Source: Pelagibacteraceae bacterium AG-470-E16
Lineage (GTDB): Bacteria; Pseudomonadota; Alphaproteobacteria; Pelagibacterales; Pelagibacteraceae
Length of the DNA stretch: 64,000 nucleotides
Direction of reading: 5' to 3'
NCBI GenBank assembly: GCA_003209195.1
Contig: QCSF01000001.1
Coordinates: 62,001-126,000 of the forward strand
The position numbers and the translations under genes are program-made. Shown one piece after another: positions 18,389-29,594 of the stretch. Below the pieces are notes generated by a model. The model was not told where the DNA came from. It ran no database searches and worked only from the letters and a program-made list of their open reading frames with translations. Position 1 is the first letter of the stretch, and each line of letters opens with the position of its first letter.

Positions 18389-19119
18389 TATATATTATCT
18401 TTAAAGTATTTTTTTTTTAAATAATTTGCAATAAGTGACATTATTGCTAGACATAATAATGGGAAAAAAATTTCTGGTGTAAATAATAAATTTAAATTAA
18501 AATCTTTCTCGTTTTGAAATGCATTACTGAACCCACTAAAAATACTTACAGAAATTATTATTGGAGCTGCCTCACCAAATAAAGTTGCTAAAAAAAAATT
18601 TTTTAGTTTCATATTAAATAATACTGGTAATAAGTTTTTTATAGGAAATGGAACTCCAGGAATAACCCTTAGACTAAAAAAATAACTAAGCTCGTTTTGA
18701 TTAATATTATTTTTTAGTTTAGAATATTTTTTACCAAGATATTTTTCTACTAAATCCTTAAAATAAAGATTTGCAAAAACGTACAGTAGAGATGCTCCAA
18801 TCGTAAAAGAAATTATGGATAACACTGATCCTAGAACTGAACCAAAAGCGAAACCAGCAAATATCACTAATGGGGTTCCAAACCCCATTAAAAAAACCCA
18901 GATAATTGAAAAAAAAAAATAAATACTACTTATTAGTAATAGATTCTTATCTCTTATTTCAAATATATAATTTTTATTCTCTATCAAGTATGTTGGATTT
19001 AAAAAAGTGCTCGCCCCAAAATAGAAAAACATAATTACTACACTTGAAACAATGGATAAATATGCAATTCCAACACAAATTTTTATTTTTGATAGTCTAT
19101 TCATTAGTAATATTGCCAA
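18388..19119 (-). CDS. TVP38/TMEM64 (VTT/SNARE-associated) membrane protein
   Basis: FGTPLVIFAGFAFGSVLGSVLSIISFTIGASLLYVFANLYF...RVIPGVPFPIKNLLPVLF. Confidence 0.8.
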   Translation of the reverse strand: MAILLMNRLSKIKICVGIAYLSIVSSVVIMFFYFGASTFLNPTYLIENKNYIFEIRDKNLLLISSIYFFFSIIWVFLMGFGTPLVIFAGFAFGSVLGSVLSIISFTIGASLLYVFANLYFKDLVEKYLGKKYSKLKNNINQNELSYFFSLRVIPGVPFPIKNLLPVLFNMKLKNFFLATLFGEAAPIIISVSIFSGFSNAFQNEKDFNLNLLFTPEIFFPLLCLAIMSLIANYLKKKYFKDNI

Positions 19120-19179
19120 TAATTTTTACTGTACATACAAATAAGAATTTCTTATAAGTGCCAAAAATTTATTATAGTA

Positions 19180-19314
19180 ATGAAACGAACTTATCAACCT
19201 AGTAAAAAAGTCAGAGCTAGACGTCATGGATTTAAATCTAGAATGTCTACAAAAAATGGCAGAAAAATATTAGCTAAAAGAAGAGCTAAAGGTAGAAAAA
19301 GAATATCAGCTTAA
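19180..19314 (+). CDS. rpmH: 50S ribosomal protein L34
   Basis: Manual translation [44 protein letters not shown]. Confidence 0.98.
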   Translation: MKRTYQPSKKVRARRHGFKSRMSTKNGRKILAKRRAKGRKRISA

Positions 19315-19316
19315 TA

Positions 19317-19670
19317 ATGCAAAACAGATTTTCCTTAGAAAGTCTCAGTGGGAGCAAAGAGTTTAAAGAAGTTCTATCCGGTAAGAGGTTAAATTCAGAT
19401 TTATTCACAATTTTTTACATAGAAAAAAAATTAACAGATAAAAAAAATTCAATTCAATTAAGTTGTATTGCAGCTAAAAAACTAGGTAATGCTGTCCAGA
19501 GAAATAGAATGAGAAGAAGATTGAAAATGGCGACAAAAAAAGCAATTAAAGGAATAATGAAAAAATTTAAAAAAAAATATAAGTATGCAATCTTTGCGAA
19601 GTCTAAAATTTATAACGAAAATTTTGATAATATTGTTAATAAACTAATTGATAAGCTTGAGGCAATTTAA
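19317..19670 (+). CDS. rnpA: Ribonuclease P protein component
   Basis: AAKKLGNAVQRNRMRRRLK motif, directly after rpmH. Confidence 0.95.
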   Translation: MQNRFSLESLSGSKEFKEVLSGKRLNSDLFTIFYIEKKLTDKKNSIQLSCIAAKKLGNAVQRNRMRRRLKMATKKAIKGIMKKFKKKYKYAIFAKSKIYNENFDNIVNKLIDKLEAI

Positions 19671-19927
19671 TGCAAATCATTGAAAAAATTTTATCAAATA
19701 TCTTAATTGTAATTATTAAAACCTATAAATATTTATTTTCACCAATACTTGGGCCAAATTGCAGGTTTTTGCCAACATGTTCAGATTATTTTATAGAGTC
19801 TATTCAAAAAAAAGGTTTTTTAATTGGAAGTTATTCAGGTATGAAAAGAATTTTAAAATGCCATCCAATAAAATTTTTAGGTGGTGATTCTGGGTTTGAC
19901 CCTGTGGAGAATAAAGATGGAAAATAA
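19670..19927 (+). CDS. yidD: Membrane protein insertion efficiency factor YidD
   Basis: IKTYKYLFSPILGPNCRFLPTCSDYFIESIQKKG. Confidence 0.95.
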   Translation: MQIIEKILSNILIVIIKTYKYLFSPILGPNCRFLPTCSDYFIESIQKKGFLIGSYSGMKRILKCHPIKFLGGDSGFDPVENKDGK

Positions 19928-21602
19928 AAATGTTCTTATAGCTATTGTGCTCTCAACATTGGTAATTATTTTTTGGCAAGTAATGTACGGCGATGAGTAT
20001 GTTGAGCTTGAAAATCAGCAGACTAAGACAGAAGAGACAAAAACAAAAAGTACAAAGCCATCTGCTCCATCTATCTCAAAAAAAAATGTAGAAATTAAAG
20101 TCTCCCGGTCAGATGTTATTACACAATCTGGTAGGGTAAAAATTGATAATCAAAATCTCAAAGGATCTATAACGTTAGTAGGAGGATTGATAGATGATAT
20201 CACCTTAAAGAGTTATAATTCAAACCAAAGCAAAGAAAGTAAAAAAGTAGTATTACTTAACCCAAAAGAAGTAGGTCAATCCTATTATCTAGAGACTGGT
20301 TGGGCAACATCTGGGAATGAAATAGTTCCTGATAATCAAACCAAATGGAAGGTTGTAGGAAATAAAATTTTAAGCCCAAATAAACCTGTAAAATTAGAAT
20401 GGAATAATGGGAAAGGATTAACTTTCATTAAAAAATTTTCTATAGATGACAAATATTTAATAACAGTAAATGAACAAATTAAAAATCAATCAACTCAAAC
20501 AATTAATTTGTTTCATTATGCTCAAATTACAAGGAAGCAAAAACCAAAGATACAGGATTTTTACATACTTCATGAAGGTCTTCTTGGTGTGATTGACGAT
20601 AATTTAACTGAGGAAGATTATGATGATATAATAGATAAGAAGCAGAGATATAAAGGATCAAAAGGTTGGGTGGGCATTACAGATAAGTATTGGCTTACAG
20701 CTGTAATACCTGAGAAAGGAAAAAATTTTAATGCTGAGTTTTCATATGATAAAGCATATAAAGTAAACTATATTATTACTGATCCGACAACTGTAAACAT
20801 CAATCAGTCAGGATCAAACATATCTAATATTTTCATAGGTGCTAAGGAAGTGGCTGTTGTCGATGGTTATGCAGAAAATAAAGGATTTCATAAATTTGAT
20901 TTAGCTATAGATTGGGGTTGGTTTCATTTTTTTACCAAGCCTCTGTTTTTTATTATTGATTATCTTTATAAAATTAGTGGTAATTTTGGTATTGCTATTA
21001 TTCTTCTGACTGCAGCTGTTAGATTATTATTTTTTCCATTAGCAAATTATTCCTTTGCGTCTATGGCAAAAATGAAAGCATTACAACCAGAGATGCAAAG
21101 ATTAAAAGATTTGTATAAGGATGATAAGCAAAAAATTCAAATGGAAATGATGAACCTTTACAAAAGAGAAAAGGTAAATCCAGTTTCAGGTTGTCTACCA
21201 GTTTTAATACAAATCCCATTTTTCTTTGCAATATACAAAATGCTTTTTGTGACCATAGAGATGCGTCATGCACCGTTTTATGGATGGATTAAGGATTTAT
21301 CAGCGGCAGACCCGACCACAATATTTAATCTTTTTGGAATAATTCCATGGGATCCGCCAAGCTTTCTAATTATTGGAGCATGGCCAATAATTATGGGAGT
21401 AACGATGTACATACAGCAAAAACTTAATCCTGCTCCTCCAGATCCAGTACAAGCCAAAATCTTCATGTTCTTTCCTTTTATATTGACCATTTTGTTAGCT
21501 TCATTTCCATCTGGTCTTGTTATTTATTGGAGCATTAATAATATTTTAACTATGGCTCAGCAATATGTAATCATAAGAAAAACTAAAGTAAAAACTGTTT
21601 AA
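19917..21602 (+). CDS. yidC: Membrane protein insertase YidC
   Basis: MENKNVLIAIVLSTLVIIFWQ start; C-terminal NPVSGCLPVLIQIPFFFAIYKML...GLVIYWSINNILTMAQQY. Confidence 0.97.
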   Translation: MENKNVLIAIVLSTLVIIFWQVMYGDEYVELENQQTKTEETKTKSTKPSAPSISKKNVEIKVSRSDVITQSGRVKIDNQNLKGSITLVGGLIDDITLKSYNSNQSKESKKVVLLNPKEVGQSYYLETGWATSGNEIVPDNQTKWKVVGNKILSPNKPVKLEWNNGKGLTFIKKFSIDDKYLITVNEQIKNQSTQTINLFHYAQITRKQKPKIQDFYILHEGLLGVIDDNLTEEDYDDIIDKKQRYKGSKGWVGITDKYWLTAVIPEKGKNFNAEFSYDKAYKVNYIITDPTTVNINQSGSNISNIFIGAKEVAVVDGYAENKGFHKFDLAIDWGWFHFFTKPLFFIIDYLYKISGNFGIAIILLTAAVRLLFFPLANYSFASMAKMKALQPEMQRLKDLYKDDKQKIQMEMMNLYKREKVNPVSGCLPVLIQIPFFFAIYKMLFVTIEMRHAPFYGWIKDLSAADPTTIFNLFGIIPWDPPSFLIIGAWPIIMGVTMYIQQKLNPAPPDPVQAKIFMFFPFILTILLASFPSGLVIYWSINNILTMAQQYVIIRKTKVKTV

Positions 21603-22462
21603 TGGATTTTAAATATCTTTGGCCTAAAAAAGATGCCCCTCAAATAGAAACAGCTATTAAATTTATTGAGAAATATAAATCAAAAAAGATTGTTTTGAAA
21701 TATGGAGGACAGGTTATGGTGAATGATCAGCTATCAAAAGCATTTGCTCAGGATGCAGCAATATGTAACCTAATTGGTATAAAAAATTTAGTAATACATG
21801 GTGGTGGTCCCCAAATCCAAAAAAAATTGAAATCACAAAAAATAGAAAGTAAGTTTATTTTAGGTTTAAGAGTGACAGATGAAAAAGTCATAAAGATTGT
21901 TGAAGATGTATTATTGAATGATATCAATCCAGATTTAGTGCAAACAATTAACTCATTTAATGCTATTGCAGAGCCAGTTACTGCAAGAAATAAAAATGGA
22001 ATTTTGAAAGTAAAAAAAGTAAAAAATCGAGATCTTGGATTTGTGGCAGATCCAGAGGAGATAGATATCGATAAGCTAGATGATATCATTAATTCTAATA
22101 AAATTCCTGTAATTGCGCCAATGGGTCTTGGTGCAAAAAATCAAGTCTACAATATTAATGCTGATACAGCGGCTGGAACTATCGCTATAAAAATAAAAGC
22201 TGAAAGATTACTTTTAATGACAGATGTACCCGGTGTTAAAGATAAAAATAATAATCACATTTCAAAATTAACGATTTCAGAAGCGCAAAAATTAATTGAT
22301 AATGAGACTATTACTGGCGGTATGATTCCGAAAATACAAACTTGTATTTCAGCTGTTAATAATGGTGTAGGCGGTGTCGTAATAATTGATGGTACGAGAC
22401 CTCATGCTGTCTTACACGAATTATTTACTGATGAAGGTGCTGGTACACTAATAACACAATGA
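21602..22462 (+). CDS. argB: Acetylglutamate kinase
   Basis: IVLKYGGQVM, VIHGGGPQI, DTAAGTIAIKIKAERLLLMTDVPGV. Confidence 0.96.
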   Translation: MDFKYLWPKKDAPQIETAIKFIEKYKSKKIVLKYGGQVMVNDQLSKAFAQDAAICNLIGIKNLVIHGGGPQIQKKLKSQKIESKFILGLRVTDEKVIKIVEDVLLNDINPDLVQTINSFNAIAEPVTARNKNGILKVKKVKNRDLGFVADPEEIDIDKLDDIINSNKIPVIAPMGLGAKNQVYNINADTAAGTIAIKIKAERLLLMTDVPGVKDKNNNHISKLTISEAQKLIDNETITGGMIPKIQTCISAVNNGVGGVVIIDGTRPHAVLHELFTDEGAGTLITQ

Positions 22463-23127
22463 AGGAATTGAATAAGATTAGGTATTGGATTTTTGATTTA
22501 GATAATACGCTTTATTCAGCGACCACAAATGTATTTGAAAAAATAGATAAGAAAATGTGTGATTTTATAATGGAAAATTTAAATGTATCAAAAAATGAAG
22601 CCTTAAAAATCAAAAAAGAATATTTTCATAATCACGGAACGACATTAAATGGATTAATGAAAAAGCATGAAATTGATGCCCACCATTTTTTGGAATTTGT
22701 TCATGATATTGATTACGATTTTTTAAAAGAAGATCTTGAACTTAATTTACAAATAAAAAGGCTACCCGGAGAAAAAATTATATTCACAAATGGTTCTAAA
22801 AAGCATGCAAAGAGAGTTATTGAGCGACTTGGTATAAAAAACAATTTCGATAAAATATTTGATATTGTAGACTCTGATTTTATTCCCAAACCTGGGGTTG
22901 AGCCTTACCAAAAGCTTGTAAAAAAATATGATATAATATGTCATAAGAGTATTTTTATTGAAGATATTGCTCGAAATTTAAAACCAGCACATAATATGGG
23001 TATGAGAACTGCATGGATAGAAAGTGACGATCCTTATTGTAAAAAAGGATTTGATGGAAATCATATTCATTATACTATAAAAAATCTTACAGAGTTTTTA
23101 AAACAAACAAACGAAAAAATAGGATAA
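22459..23127 (+). CDS. HAD-family hydrolase, pyrimidine 5'-nucleotidase-like
   Basis: [53 protein letters not shown]. Confidence 0.92.
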   Translation: MKELNKIRYWIFDLDNTLYSATTNVFEKIDKKMCDFIMENLNVSKNEALKIKKEYFHNHGTTLNGLMKKHEIDAHHFLEFVHDIDYDFLKEDLELNLQIKRLPGEKIIFTNGSKKHAKRVIERLGIKNNFDKIFDIVDSDFIPKPGVEPYQKLVKKYDIICHKSIFIEDIARNLKPAHNMGMRTAWIESDDPYCKKGFDGNHIHYTIKNLTEFLKQTNEKIG

Positions 23128-23129
23128 TA

Positions 23130-23939
23130 ATGCAGGAAATTATTAATAATGCTTGGGAAGATAGATCAAATTTAAGCGTTACGTCAGATAAATCAGTACT
23201 AGATGCAATAAACAAAACAATAGATAAAGTTGATAAAGGTGAAATTAGAGTTGCAGAAAAAGAAGGATCACATTGGTTGGTTCATCAGTGGATAAAAAAA
23301 GCAATACTTCTAAGTTTTAAAACGAAAGAGATGGATACTCTTGCTGGACCCTATGCAACTTGGTGGGACAAAGTTAAAGGTAAAACTGCTGGATGGGGTA
23401 AAGAAGAATTTCAAAAAGCAAATTTTAGAATGGTTCCAAATGGAGTTGTGAGACATGGGTCATACATTGGGAAAAATGTTGTACTTATGCCATCATTTGT
23501 CAATATTGGTGCCTATGTAGATGAAGGTTCTATGATTGATACTTGGGCATCCGTAGGATCATGTGCTCAAGTTGGAAAAGACTGTCACATATCTGGTGGC
23601 GCTGGTATTGGGGGTGTATTAGAACCCATGCAAGCCAATCCAACTATAATTGAAGATAATTGTTTTATAGGTGCAAGATCTGAAATTGTTGAGGGCGTAA
23701 TTGTAGGTGAAGGTTCGGTTATCTCGATGGGCGTGTTTATCGGACAATCGACCAAAATAATAAACAGAAAAACTGGTGAAACTATTTATGGAAAAATTCC
23801 TCCCTATTCAGTTGTAGTTCCTGGCTCATTAGCGGATAAAGATGGCAAAGGTCCAAATTTATATTGTGCTGTAATTGTTAAAACAGTTGATGAAAAAACA
23901 AGAAGCAAAACTTCTATTAACGATTTATTAAGAGATTAA
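23130..23939 (+). CDS. dapD: 2,3,4,5-tetrahydropyridine-2,6-dicarboxylate N-succinyltransferase
   Basis: Hexapeptide-repeat protein; [43 protein letters not shown]. Confidence 0.97.
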   Translation: MQEIINNAWEDRSNLSVTSDKSVLDAINKTIDKVDKGEIRVAEKEGSHWLVHQWIKKAILLSFKTKEMDTLAGPYATWWDKVKGKTAGWGKEEFQKANFRMVPNGVVRHGSYIGKNVVLMPSFVNIGAYVDEGSMIDTWASVGSCAQVGKDCHISGGAGIGGVLEPMQANPTIIEDNCFIGARSEIVEGVIVGEGSVISMGVFIGQSTKIINRKTGETIYGKIPPYSVVVPGSLADKDGKGPNLYCAVIVKTVDEKTRSKTSINDLLRD

Positions 23940-23942
23940 CTG

Positions 23943-25103
23943 ATGAGTAAAGTAATTGATGAAATTAGATTTACAAAAGAACTTATAAGTAAACCAAGTA
24001 TTACTCCTAAAGATTTTGGGGCAATGAATGTTGTATCTAAACATCTTAAAAAGATTGGATTTAAGTGCAACCTAATGTCATTTCAAGATAGAGGAACAGA
24101 AAAAATAATAAATCTTTACGCTAGGTACGGAACTAAATCACCAAATCTTTGTTTTGCAGGACATACAGATGTAGTTCCTGCTGGTGATTTAGCATCATGG
24201 TCAGTTGACCCTTTTAAAGCAAAAATAAAAAAAGGTTATTTATTTGGTAGAGGTGTAAGTGACATGAAAGGAGGGATTGGCTGTTTTATTTCTGCTGTAA
24301 GTCAATTCTTAAAAGAAAATAAAAAATTCGAAGGCTCTATTAGTTTTTTAATTACAGGCGATGAAGAAGGTATTGCAGTCAATGGTACGAAGAAAGTCGT
24401 TGAATATTTAAAGAGAAAAAAAGAAAAAATTGACTTTTGTATTGTTGGGGAACCTTCAAATCCAAGTAAACTAGGTCAAATGATTAAAAATGGAAGACGT
24501 GGTAGTATTACAACTTATTTAACCGTAAAAGGGAAACAAGGTCATATTGCATATCCCAATGTAGCTTTAAATCCAGCGACACCAATAATTAAAATTCTAA
24601 ACGAACTTAAATCAAAGCCTCTCGATAAAGGAAATAAAAATTTTCAACCCTCTAATCTAGAGGTAACAAGAATATATATAGATAACACTGCTGATAATGT
24701 AATTCCAGCAAAAGCAAGTGCAACTTTTAACATAAGGTACAATAATCTACATACTTTTAACTCCTTAAAAAATAAAATATCAAAAATAATTAAAAAAATA
24801 TCAAAAAAGTTTAAATGTAAAACTGAAATTAAATTTGTCGGTACTGGAACGTCCTTTTTAACAATACCAAATCAAACTGTAAAAAAAATTCAAAAAATAA
24901 TTCAAAAAGAAACTGGGGAAAAGACACAATTATCAACATCAGGAGGAACTTCTGATGCTAGGTTTATAAAAGATATAGCTCCTTGTATTGAATTTGGTTT
25001 AGTTGGAAATACTATGCATCAAATAAATGAGAAATCGTCAATTAAAGATATGAAAAAACTAAAATTAATTTATCTTAAAATCATTAAAAGTTTTTTTAAT
25101 TGA
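23943..25103 (+). CDS. dapE: Succinyl-diaminopimelate desuccinylase
   Basis: CFAGHTDVVPAGD, GRGVSDMKGGIG, ITGDEEGIAVNGT. Confidence 0.96.
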   Translation: MSKVIDEIRFTKELISKPSITPKDFGAMNVVSKHLKKIGFKCNLMSFQDRGTEKIINLYARYGTKSPNLCFAGHTDVVPAGDLASWSVDPFKAKIKKGYLFGRGVSDMKGGIGCFISAVSQFLKENKKFEGSISFLITGDEEGIAVNGTKKVVEYLKRKKEKIDFCIVGEPSNPSKLGQMIKNGRRGSITTYLTVKGKQGHIAYPNVALNPATPIIKILNELKSKPLDKGNKNFQPSNLEVTRIYIDNTADNVIPAKASATFNIRYNNLHTFNSLKNKISKIIKKISKKFKCKTEIKFVGTGTSFLTIPNQTVKKIQKIIQKETGEKTQLSTSGGTSDARFIKDIAPCIEFGLVGNTMHQINEKSSIKDMKKLKLIYLKIIKSFFN

Positions 25104-26023
25104 AAACTTCAATAATTACATCATCAACTTATCAAAATCATAATACAGGGCCTAATCATCCTGAAAGTATAAGCCGGATAAAAGTTATCAACGAAGAATT
25201 AAAAAAATTTGATAAAAAAATTAAGTGGTTTGAACCAAAATCATTTGATCATAAAATTATTGAAACAGTACATAAAAAAAACTATTTAGATAATATTAAT
25301 TTTAAATTTCCTAAAAATGGAATTAAATTTTTAGATGGAGATACTGTAGTATCACATGGATCAAAAGAAGCAGCATTAGATGCGGTTGGTTCAATATTAT
25401 TGGGTATTGACCAGATAGTTAATAAACAATTTAAAAATACTTTTTGCTCTATAAGACCACCAGGGCATCATGCTGAAAGTGATAAGGCAATGGGATTTTG
25501 TATATACAATAATGTTGCTATAGGTGCGTCATATTTGCTGAATTATTACAAATATAATAAAGTTGCAATTATCGATTTTGATGTTCATCACGGTAACGGC
25601 ACACAGCAAATTTTTTATAATAATCCGAGTATTTTATATATTTCTACTCATCAATATCCATTCTACCCAGGAACAGGATCATCTAATGAAAAAGGTGTGT
25701 CAAATAATATATTAAATATTCCTTTAAACTCTGGAACGTCAAGTAATATTTACTTTAATAGTTTTGAGAGTGTAATAAAAAAATTAAAAGATTATAAACC
25801 CGAATTTATTTTGCTATCATCTGGTTTTGATGCACATATTAAAGACCCTTTGGCACAAATAAATTTAAAATCTAGAGATTTTTACGAAATTACAAAAAGA
25901 ATCGTAGATATCGCAAATGATATTTGTGATGGTAAAATAGTTTCAATCCTAGAAGGCGGGTATGATCTTGATGCGCTTAGAGAGAGTTCATACCAACACG
26001 TTAAAGCTTTAATAGAAAACTAA
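25100..26023 (+). CDS. Histone deacetylase/acetylpolyamine amidohydrolase family protein (TTG start)
   Basis: RPPGHHAESDKAMGFCIYNNVAIGA, IIDFDVHHGNGTQQIF, LLSSGFDAH. Confidence 0.93.
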   Translation: MKTSIITSSTYQNHNTGPNHPESISRIKVINEELKKFDKKIKWFEPKSFDHKIIETVHKKNYLDNINFKFPKNGIKFLDGDTVVSHGSKEAALDAVGSILLGIDQIVNKQFKNTFCSIRPPGHHAESDKAMGFCIYNNVAIGASYLLNYYKYNKVAIIDFDVHHGNGTQQIFYNNPSILYISTHQYPFYPGTGSSNEKGVSNNILNIPLNSGTSSNIYFNSFESVIKKLKDYKPEFILLSSGFDAHIKDPLAQINLKSRDFYEITKRIVDIANDICDGKIVSILEGGYDLDALRESSYQHVKALIEN

Positions 26024-27954
26024 ATCTTAAGTTTTTTAAAAAATGATAAAGCCTCAGGATTTGCAAGAGCCTCGATGTTGTTAATTTTTTCTTTATTCAA
26101 AATTTTTCTGACTGCAATTTCAACAATTTTTCCACTTTTAGTTCGTGGAATATCTGGACAATCAATAATAATTTTTGGAACATGTCTCGGTGAGCAATTC
26201 TTTTTAATTTTAAATTTAATTTTATGAATTAATTCGTCGCTCAAAATATTTTGTTCTTTAAGTTTTACAAAAAGAACAACTCTTATATCATTATCATGAT
26301 TTTGACCAACAACTAGAGCCTCCATAATTTCATCAAAGCCCTCAACTTGCCGATAGATTTCAGCAGTACCAATTCTGACGCCGCCTGGATTTAATGTTGC
26401 ATCAGATCTACCATAAATTATATAACCATTATTTTTAGTTTGTTGTATATAATCAGCATGATACCAAATATTATTAAATTTTTCAAAATAGGCAGATTTA
26501 AATTTTGTATCATTAATGTCATTCCAAAACTTTACAGGCATTGATGGAAAAGGTTGTTTTACCACCAGTTCTCCTTTTTTAAAATGAGAGATGCTATTTC
26601 CATCGTCATCAAAAATATCAATTTCAATTCCAAGACTAGGACTTTGAATCTCGCCTGCGTAAACAGGTTGAAAAATATTTCCAATTACCAGACATCCAAC
26701 AATATCTGTCCCCCCGCTGATGGACGACAAATGAACATCTTTTTTGATATATTTGTAAACATACTCAAAACTCTCACTACTCAATGGCGACCCAGTTGAT
26801 GTAATAGTCTTAAGATTATTTAAGTCAAATTGTGAAGCATTAAATTTTACATTTTTTAAATGATCTATGTATTTTGCTCCTACTCCAAATAATGTAAATT
26901 TTTTTTTTGAGCAATATTTAATTAAAGTGTCTACTTTAGGATAAAAAGGTGAACCATCATATAAATATATTGATGCCCCACATGATAAAGATGCAATTTG
27001 CCAATTCCACATCATCCACCCAGTAGTCGTAAAATAAAAGACTCTATCATTATCTTTAACATCACAATGAATTGAAAGTTCTTTTTTTTGTTCAATCAAG
27101 GCATTTCCAGCACCATGAACAATACACTTTGGCACTCCGGTAGTTCCACTTGAATACAAAATGTATACAGGATGATTGAATTCATATCTTTCAAAGCTTA
27201 TATCTTGATCAGTTTTATATAAAATATCTTCAAATTTTTCATAATCATAATTTTTTGTTTCAGTTTTATTGTACCTAAATATTATAACTTTTTTTATTGA
27301 GGGTATTTTTTTTAAAATTTCAGGAATACGATCAAGAATATTAATCTTTTTCCCATTGTAAATGTAGTAATCACATGTAAAAAGAACTTTAGGCTCAATC
27401 TGTTCAAAGCGATCTACTACACCTTGAACACCAAAGTCAGGAGAGCAGCTTGACCAAATACATCCATTTTTAACTGTAGCCAAAAAAGATACTACAGTCT
27501 CAATTGTATTTGGAACATATCCTGCAATACGGTCATTTTTGACTAAGCCAGTCTGTTTTAGAAAAGCAGATATTTTAAAAACATTTATACGCAGTTGTTT
27601 CCATGTAATACTTTCATTTAATCCGTTTTCTTTCAAAGAGTGAATTGCAATGTCATCATTATTTTTAATTAATAAATTCTCTGCAAAATTTATTTTTGCA
27701 TCTTTAAAAAATTTATTTCTATAAAAAACTTTATCTCTTGATATTACTTTTTGACCTTTGTTTCCAATAATGTTTGAGTAATCCCAGTATTCACTCCAAA
27801 AATCTTCAGGATTTTCAATTGACCAATTATATATTTTATTAAAATTATCATTAAAATTAATTTTATATTTTTGACAGATTTTTTCAGAAAATTTTTTTAT
27901 ATGAGAATTTTTTTTTCGTCTCTCATCTGCTGTCCATAGAAATTTATTTTCCAT
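26020..27954 (-). CDS. Acetoacetyl-CoA synthetase
   Basis: MENKFLWTADERRKK start; FAENLLIKN, VYILYSSGTTGVPKCIVHGAGNALIEQKKE, TTTGWMMWNWQ, SGGTDIVGC. Confidence 0.93.
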   Translation of the reverse strand: MENKFLWTADERRKKNSHIKKFSEKICQKYKINFNDNFNKIYNWSIENPEDFWSEYWDYSNIIGNKGQKVISRDKVFYRNKFFKDAKINFAENLLIKNNDDIAIHSLKENGLNESITWKQLRINVFKISAFLKQTGLVKNDRIAGYVPNTIETVVSFLATVKNGCIWSSCSPDFGVQGVVDRFEQIEPKVLFTCDYYIYNGKKINILDRIPEILKKIPSIKKVIIFRYNKTETKNYDYEKFEDILYKTDQDISFERYEFNHPVYILYSSGTTGVPKCIVHGAGNALIEQKKELSIHCDVKDNDRVFYFTTTGWMMWNWQIASLSCGASIYLYDGSPFYPKVDTLIKYCSKKKFTLFGVGAKYIDHLKNVKFNASQFDLNNLKTITSTGSPLSSESFEYVYKYIKKDVHLSSISGGTDIVGCLVIGNIFQPVYAGEIQSPSLGIEIDIFDDDGNSISHFKKGELVVKQPFPSMPVKFWNDINDTKFKSAYFEKFNNIWYHADYIQQTKNNGYIIYGRSDATLNPGGVRIGTAEIYRQVEGFDEIMEALVVGQNHDNDIRVVLFVKLKEQNILSDELIHKIKFKIKKNCSPRHVPKIIIDCPDIPRTKSGKIVEIAVRKILNKEKINNIEALANPEALSFFKKLKI

Positions 27955-27955
27955 T

Positions 27956-28693
27956 TTAATATTTAACATGTTCCAAATACAGTCCACAGGCAGGGGCAAG
28001 TGGTGCACAATAAGTTCTATTTTTTATTTTTAACGCTTTTTTAAGTTCTTTCAAAGTCCATCTATCTTCTCCAACTATTTTAATAGCTCCAACAATAAAT
28101 CTGACTTGATGTTGTAAAAATGATTGTGATTTTATTACGTAAATTATTTCATCATTTCTTTTTTTTAATTCTGAATAGATAATATCCCTTATTGGAGAAG
28201 CAGCTTCACAAGATGAAGCTCTAAATGTTGTAAAATCATGTGAACCAAGAAATATGTTGGATGCTTTTTTCATTTTTTCAAAATTTAAATTTTTTGACAC
28301 ATGCCATACTTTTTTTTCTAAGATTGCAGGTGTAGCAATACGATTTAATATTTTATATTTATATGTTCTTAATTTTGCGTCTCTACGTGAGTCAAAATGA
28401 TCATCTACTAAATATAAAGACAATATACTTACATTTTTTTTTTTTAAAAAATGATTTAGTCCAAGTAATATTTTTTTACAATCAATTTTCTTATGATAAT
28501 CAAAGTGAAAAACTTGACCTAAAGCGTGAACACCTGAGTCGGTTCTTCCTGATCCAAAAATATTTGTCTTATTTAAGTTAATTTTTAGAAACGATTTTTC
28601 TATATATTGTTGAATAGTATTACCATTTGGTTGTGATTGCCAGCCGTTAAAATTTGTACCATTATACTCAACTACAGCTTTATAACGAGGCAT
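27956..28693 (-). CDS. truA: tRNA pseudouridine synthase A
   Basis: VVEYNGTNFNGWQSQPNGNTIQ, GSGRTDSGVHALGQVFHFD. Confidence 0.97.
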   Translation of the reverse strand: MPRYKAVVEYNGTNFNGWQSQPNGNTIQQYIEKSFLKINLNKTNIFGSGRTDSGVHALGQVFHFDYHKKIDCKKILLGLNHFLKKKNVSILSLYLVDDHFDSRRDAKLRTYKYKILNRIATPAILEKKVWHVSKNLNFEKMKKASNIFLGSHDFTTFRASSCEAASPIRDIIYSELKKRNDEIIYVIKSQSFLQHQVRFIVGAIKIVGEDRWTLKELKKALKIKNRTYCAPLAPACGLYLEHVKY

Positions 28694-29583
28694 TAATTAA
28701 ATTTATAACCTTTTAAAAATTCTCTTATTTTTTGTCTATTTTTGCCAGGTTTCTGGATCTCTAAAATTTCAATATACTTATCTTTGCAAGCAATGAACAA
28801 ACTACTATTTTCAATATGAATATGACCAGGTGTTTCGGCATTCCTGTCTGATAATTTACACTCAAATATCTTTAATTTATCATTTTCGTGATAAAAATAT
28901 GATCCAGGATTTGGTGAAAGTGCATGAATTTTTGCTACATTGGTTTCAGCTTCCAAATTCCATTTAATTTCCTCATCTTCTTTTGTAATTTTCTTGGCAT
29001 ATGTCTTTAATATATGATTTTGTTTTTTTAATTCATAATCATTTTTATTTATTTTGTTGATTGCCTTTATTATTAATTCAGATCCAATTTCTGATAGTTT
29101 TTTTTCAATATCTCCATGTTTAGAATAAATTGTTACTGGTAAACTTTGAGTTAATAAAATTGGACCGCTATCTAATTCTTTTTCAATTTTCATAATTGAT
29201 ACACCTGTAAATTTATCTTTATTCATTAGTGATCTTTGTATAGGAGCAGCACCACGCCAGCTTGGCAATAATGATGCATGTATATTTATAAATAGACATT
29301 CTTTTAAAAATTCGTCAGGAATAATTTGTCCATACGCTATAACTATAGATAAATTAAATTTTTTTGATTTGAAAAATGTTAAATCATTATTTATATAATT
29401 TGGTGTTCTAACCTCTAAATTTAATTTATTTGATACTTCATGCACTGCACTTTTAAATTCTTTCAATCCTCTTTTCGATTTTTTTGGTGGTTGTGTGTAA
29501 ACTGTATCAATTTTAAAAATATCGTTAATTTTTTTTAATGCAGGTACAGCGAAATTTGGAGTTCCCATAAATACAATTTTCAT
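28693..29583 (-). CDS. fmt: Methionyl-tRNA formyltransferase
   Basis: MKIVFMGTPNFAVPAL; INIHASLLPSWRGAAPIQRS. Confidence 0.96.
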   Translation of the reverse strand: MKIVFMGTPNFAVPALKKINDIFKIDTVYTQPPKKSKRGLKEFKSAVHEVSNKLNLEVRTPNYINNDLTFFKSKKFNLSIVIAYGQIIPDEFLKECLFINIHASLLPSWRGAAPIQRSLMNKDKFTGVSIMKIEKELDSGPILLTQSLPVTIYSKHGDIEKKLSEIGSELIIKAINKINKNDYELKKQNHILKTYAKKITKEDEEIKWNLEAETNVAKIHALSPNPGSYFYHENDKLKIFECKLSDRNAETPGHIHIENSSLFIACKDKYIEILEIQKPGKNRQKIREFLKGYKFN

Positions 29584-29594
29584 AGGTTTTAATA

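Noticed and set aside
25100-26023. Histone deacetylase-like gene linked to the Lys-rich histone-like proteins
   Set aside because: About 18 kb apart and in an unrelated operon; the family usually acts on acetylpolyamines or small amides, so a functional link would be speculation.
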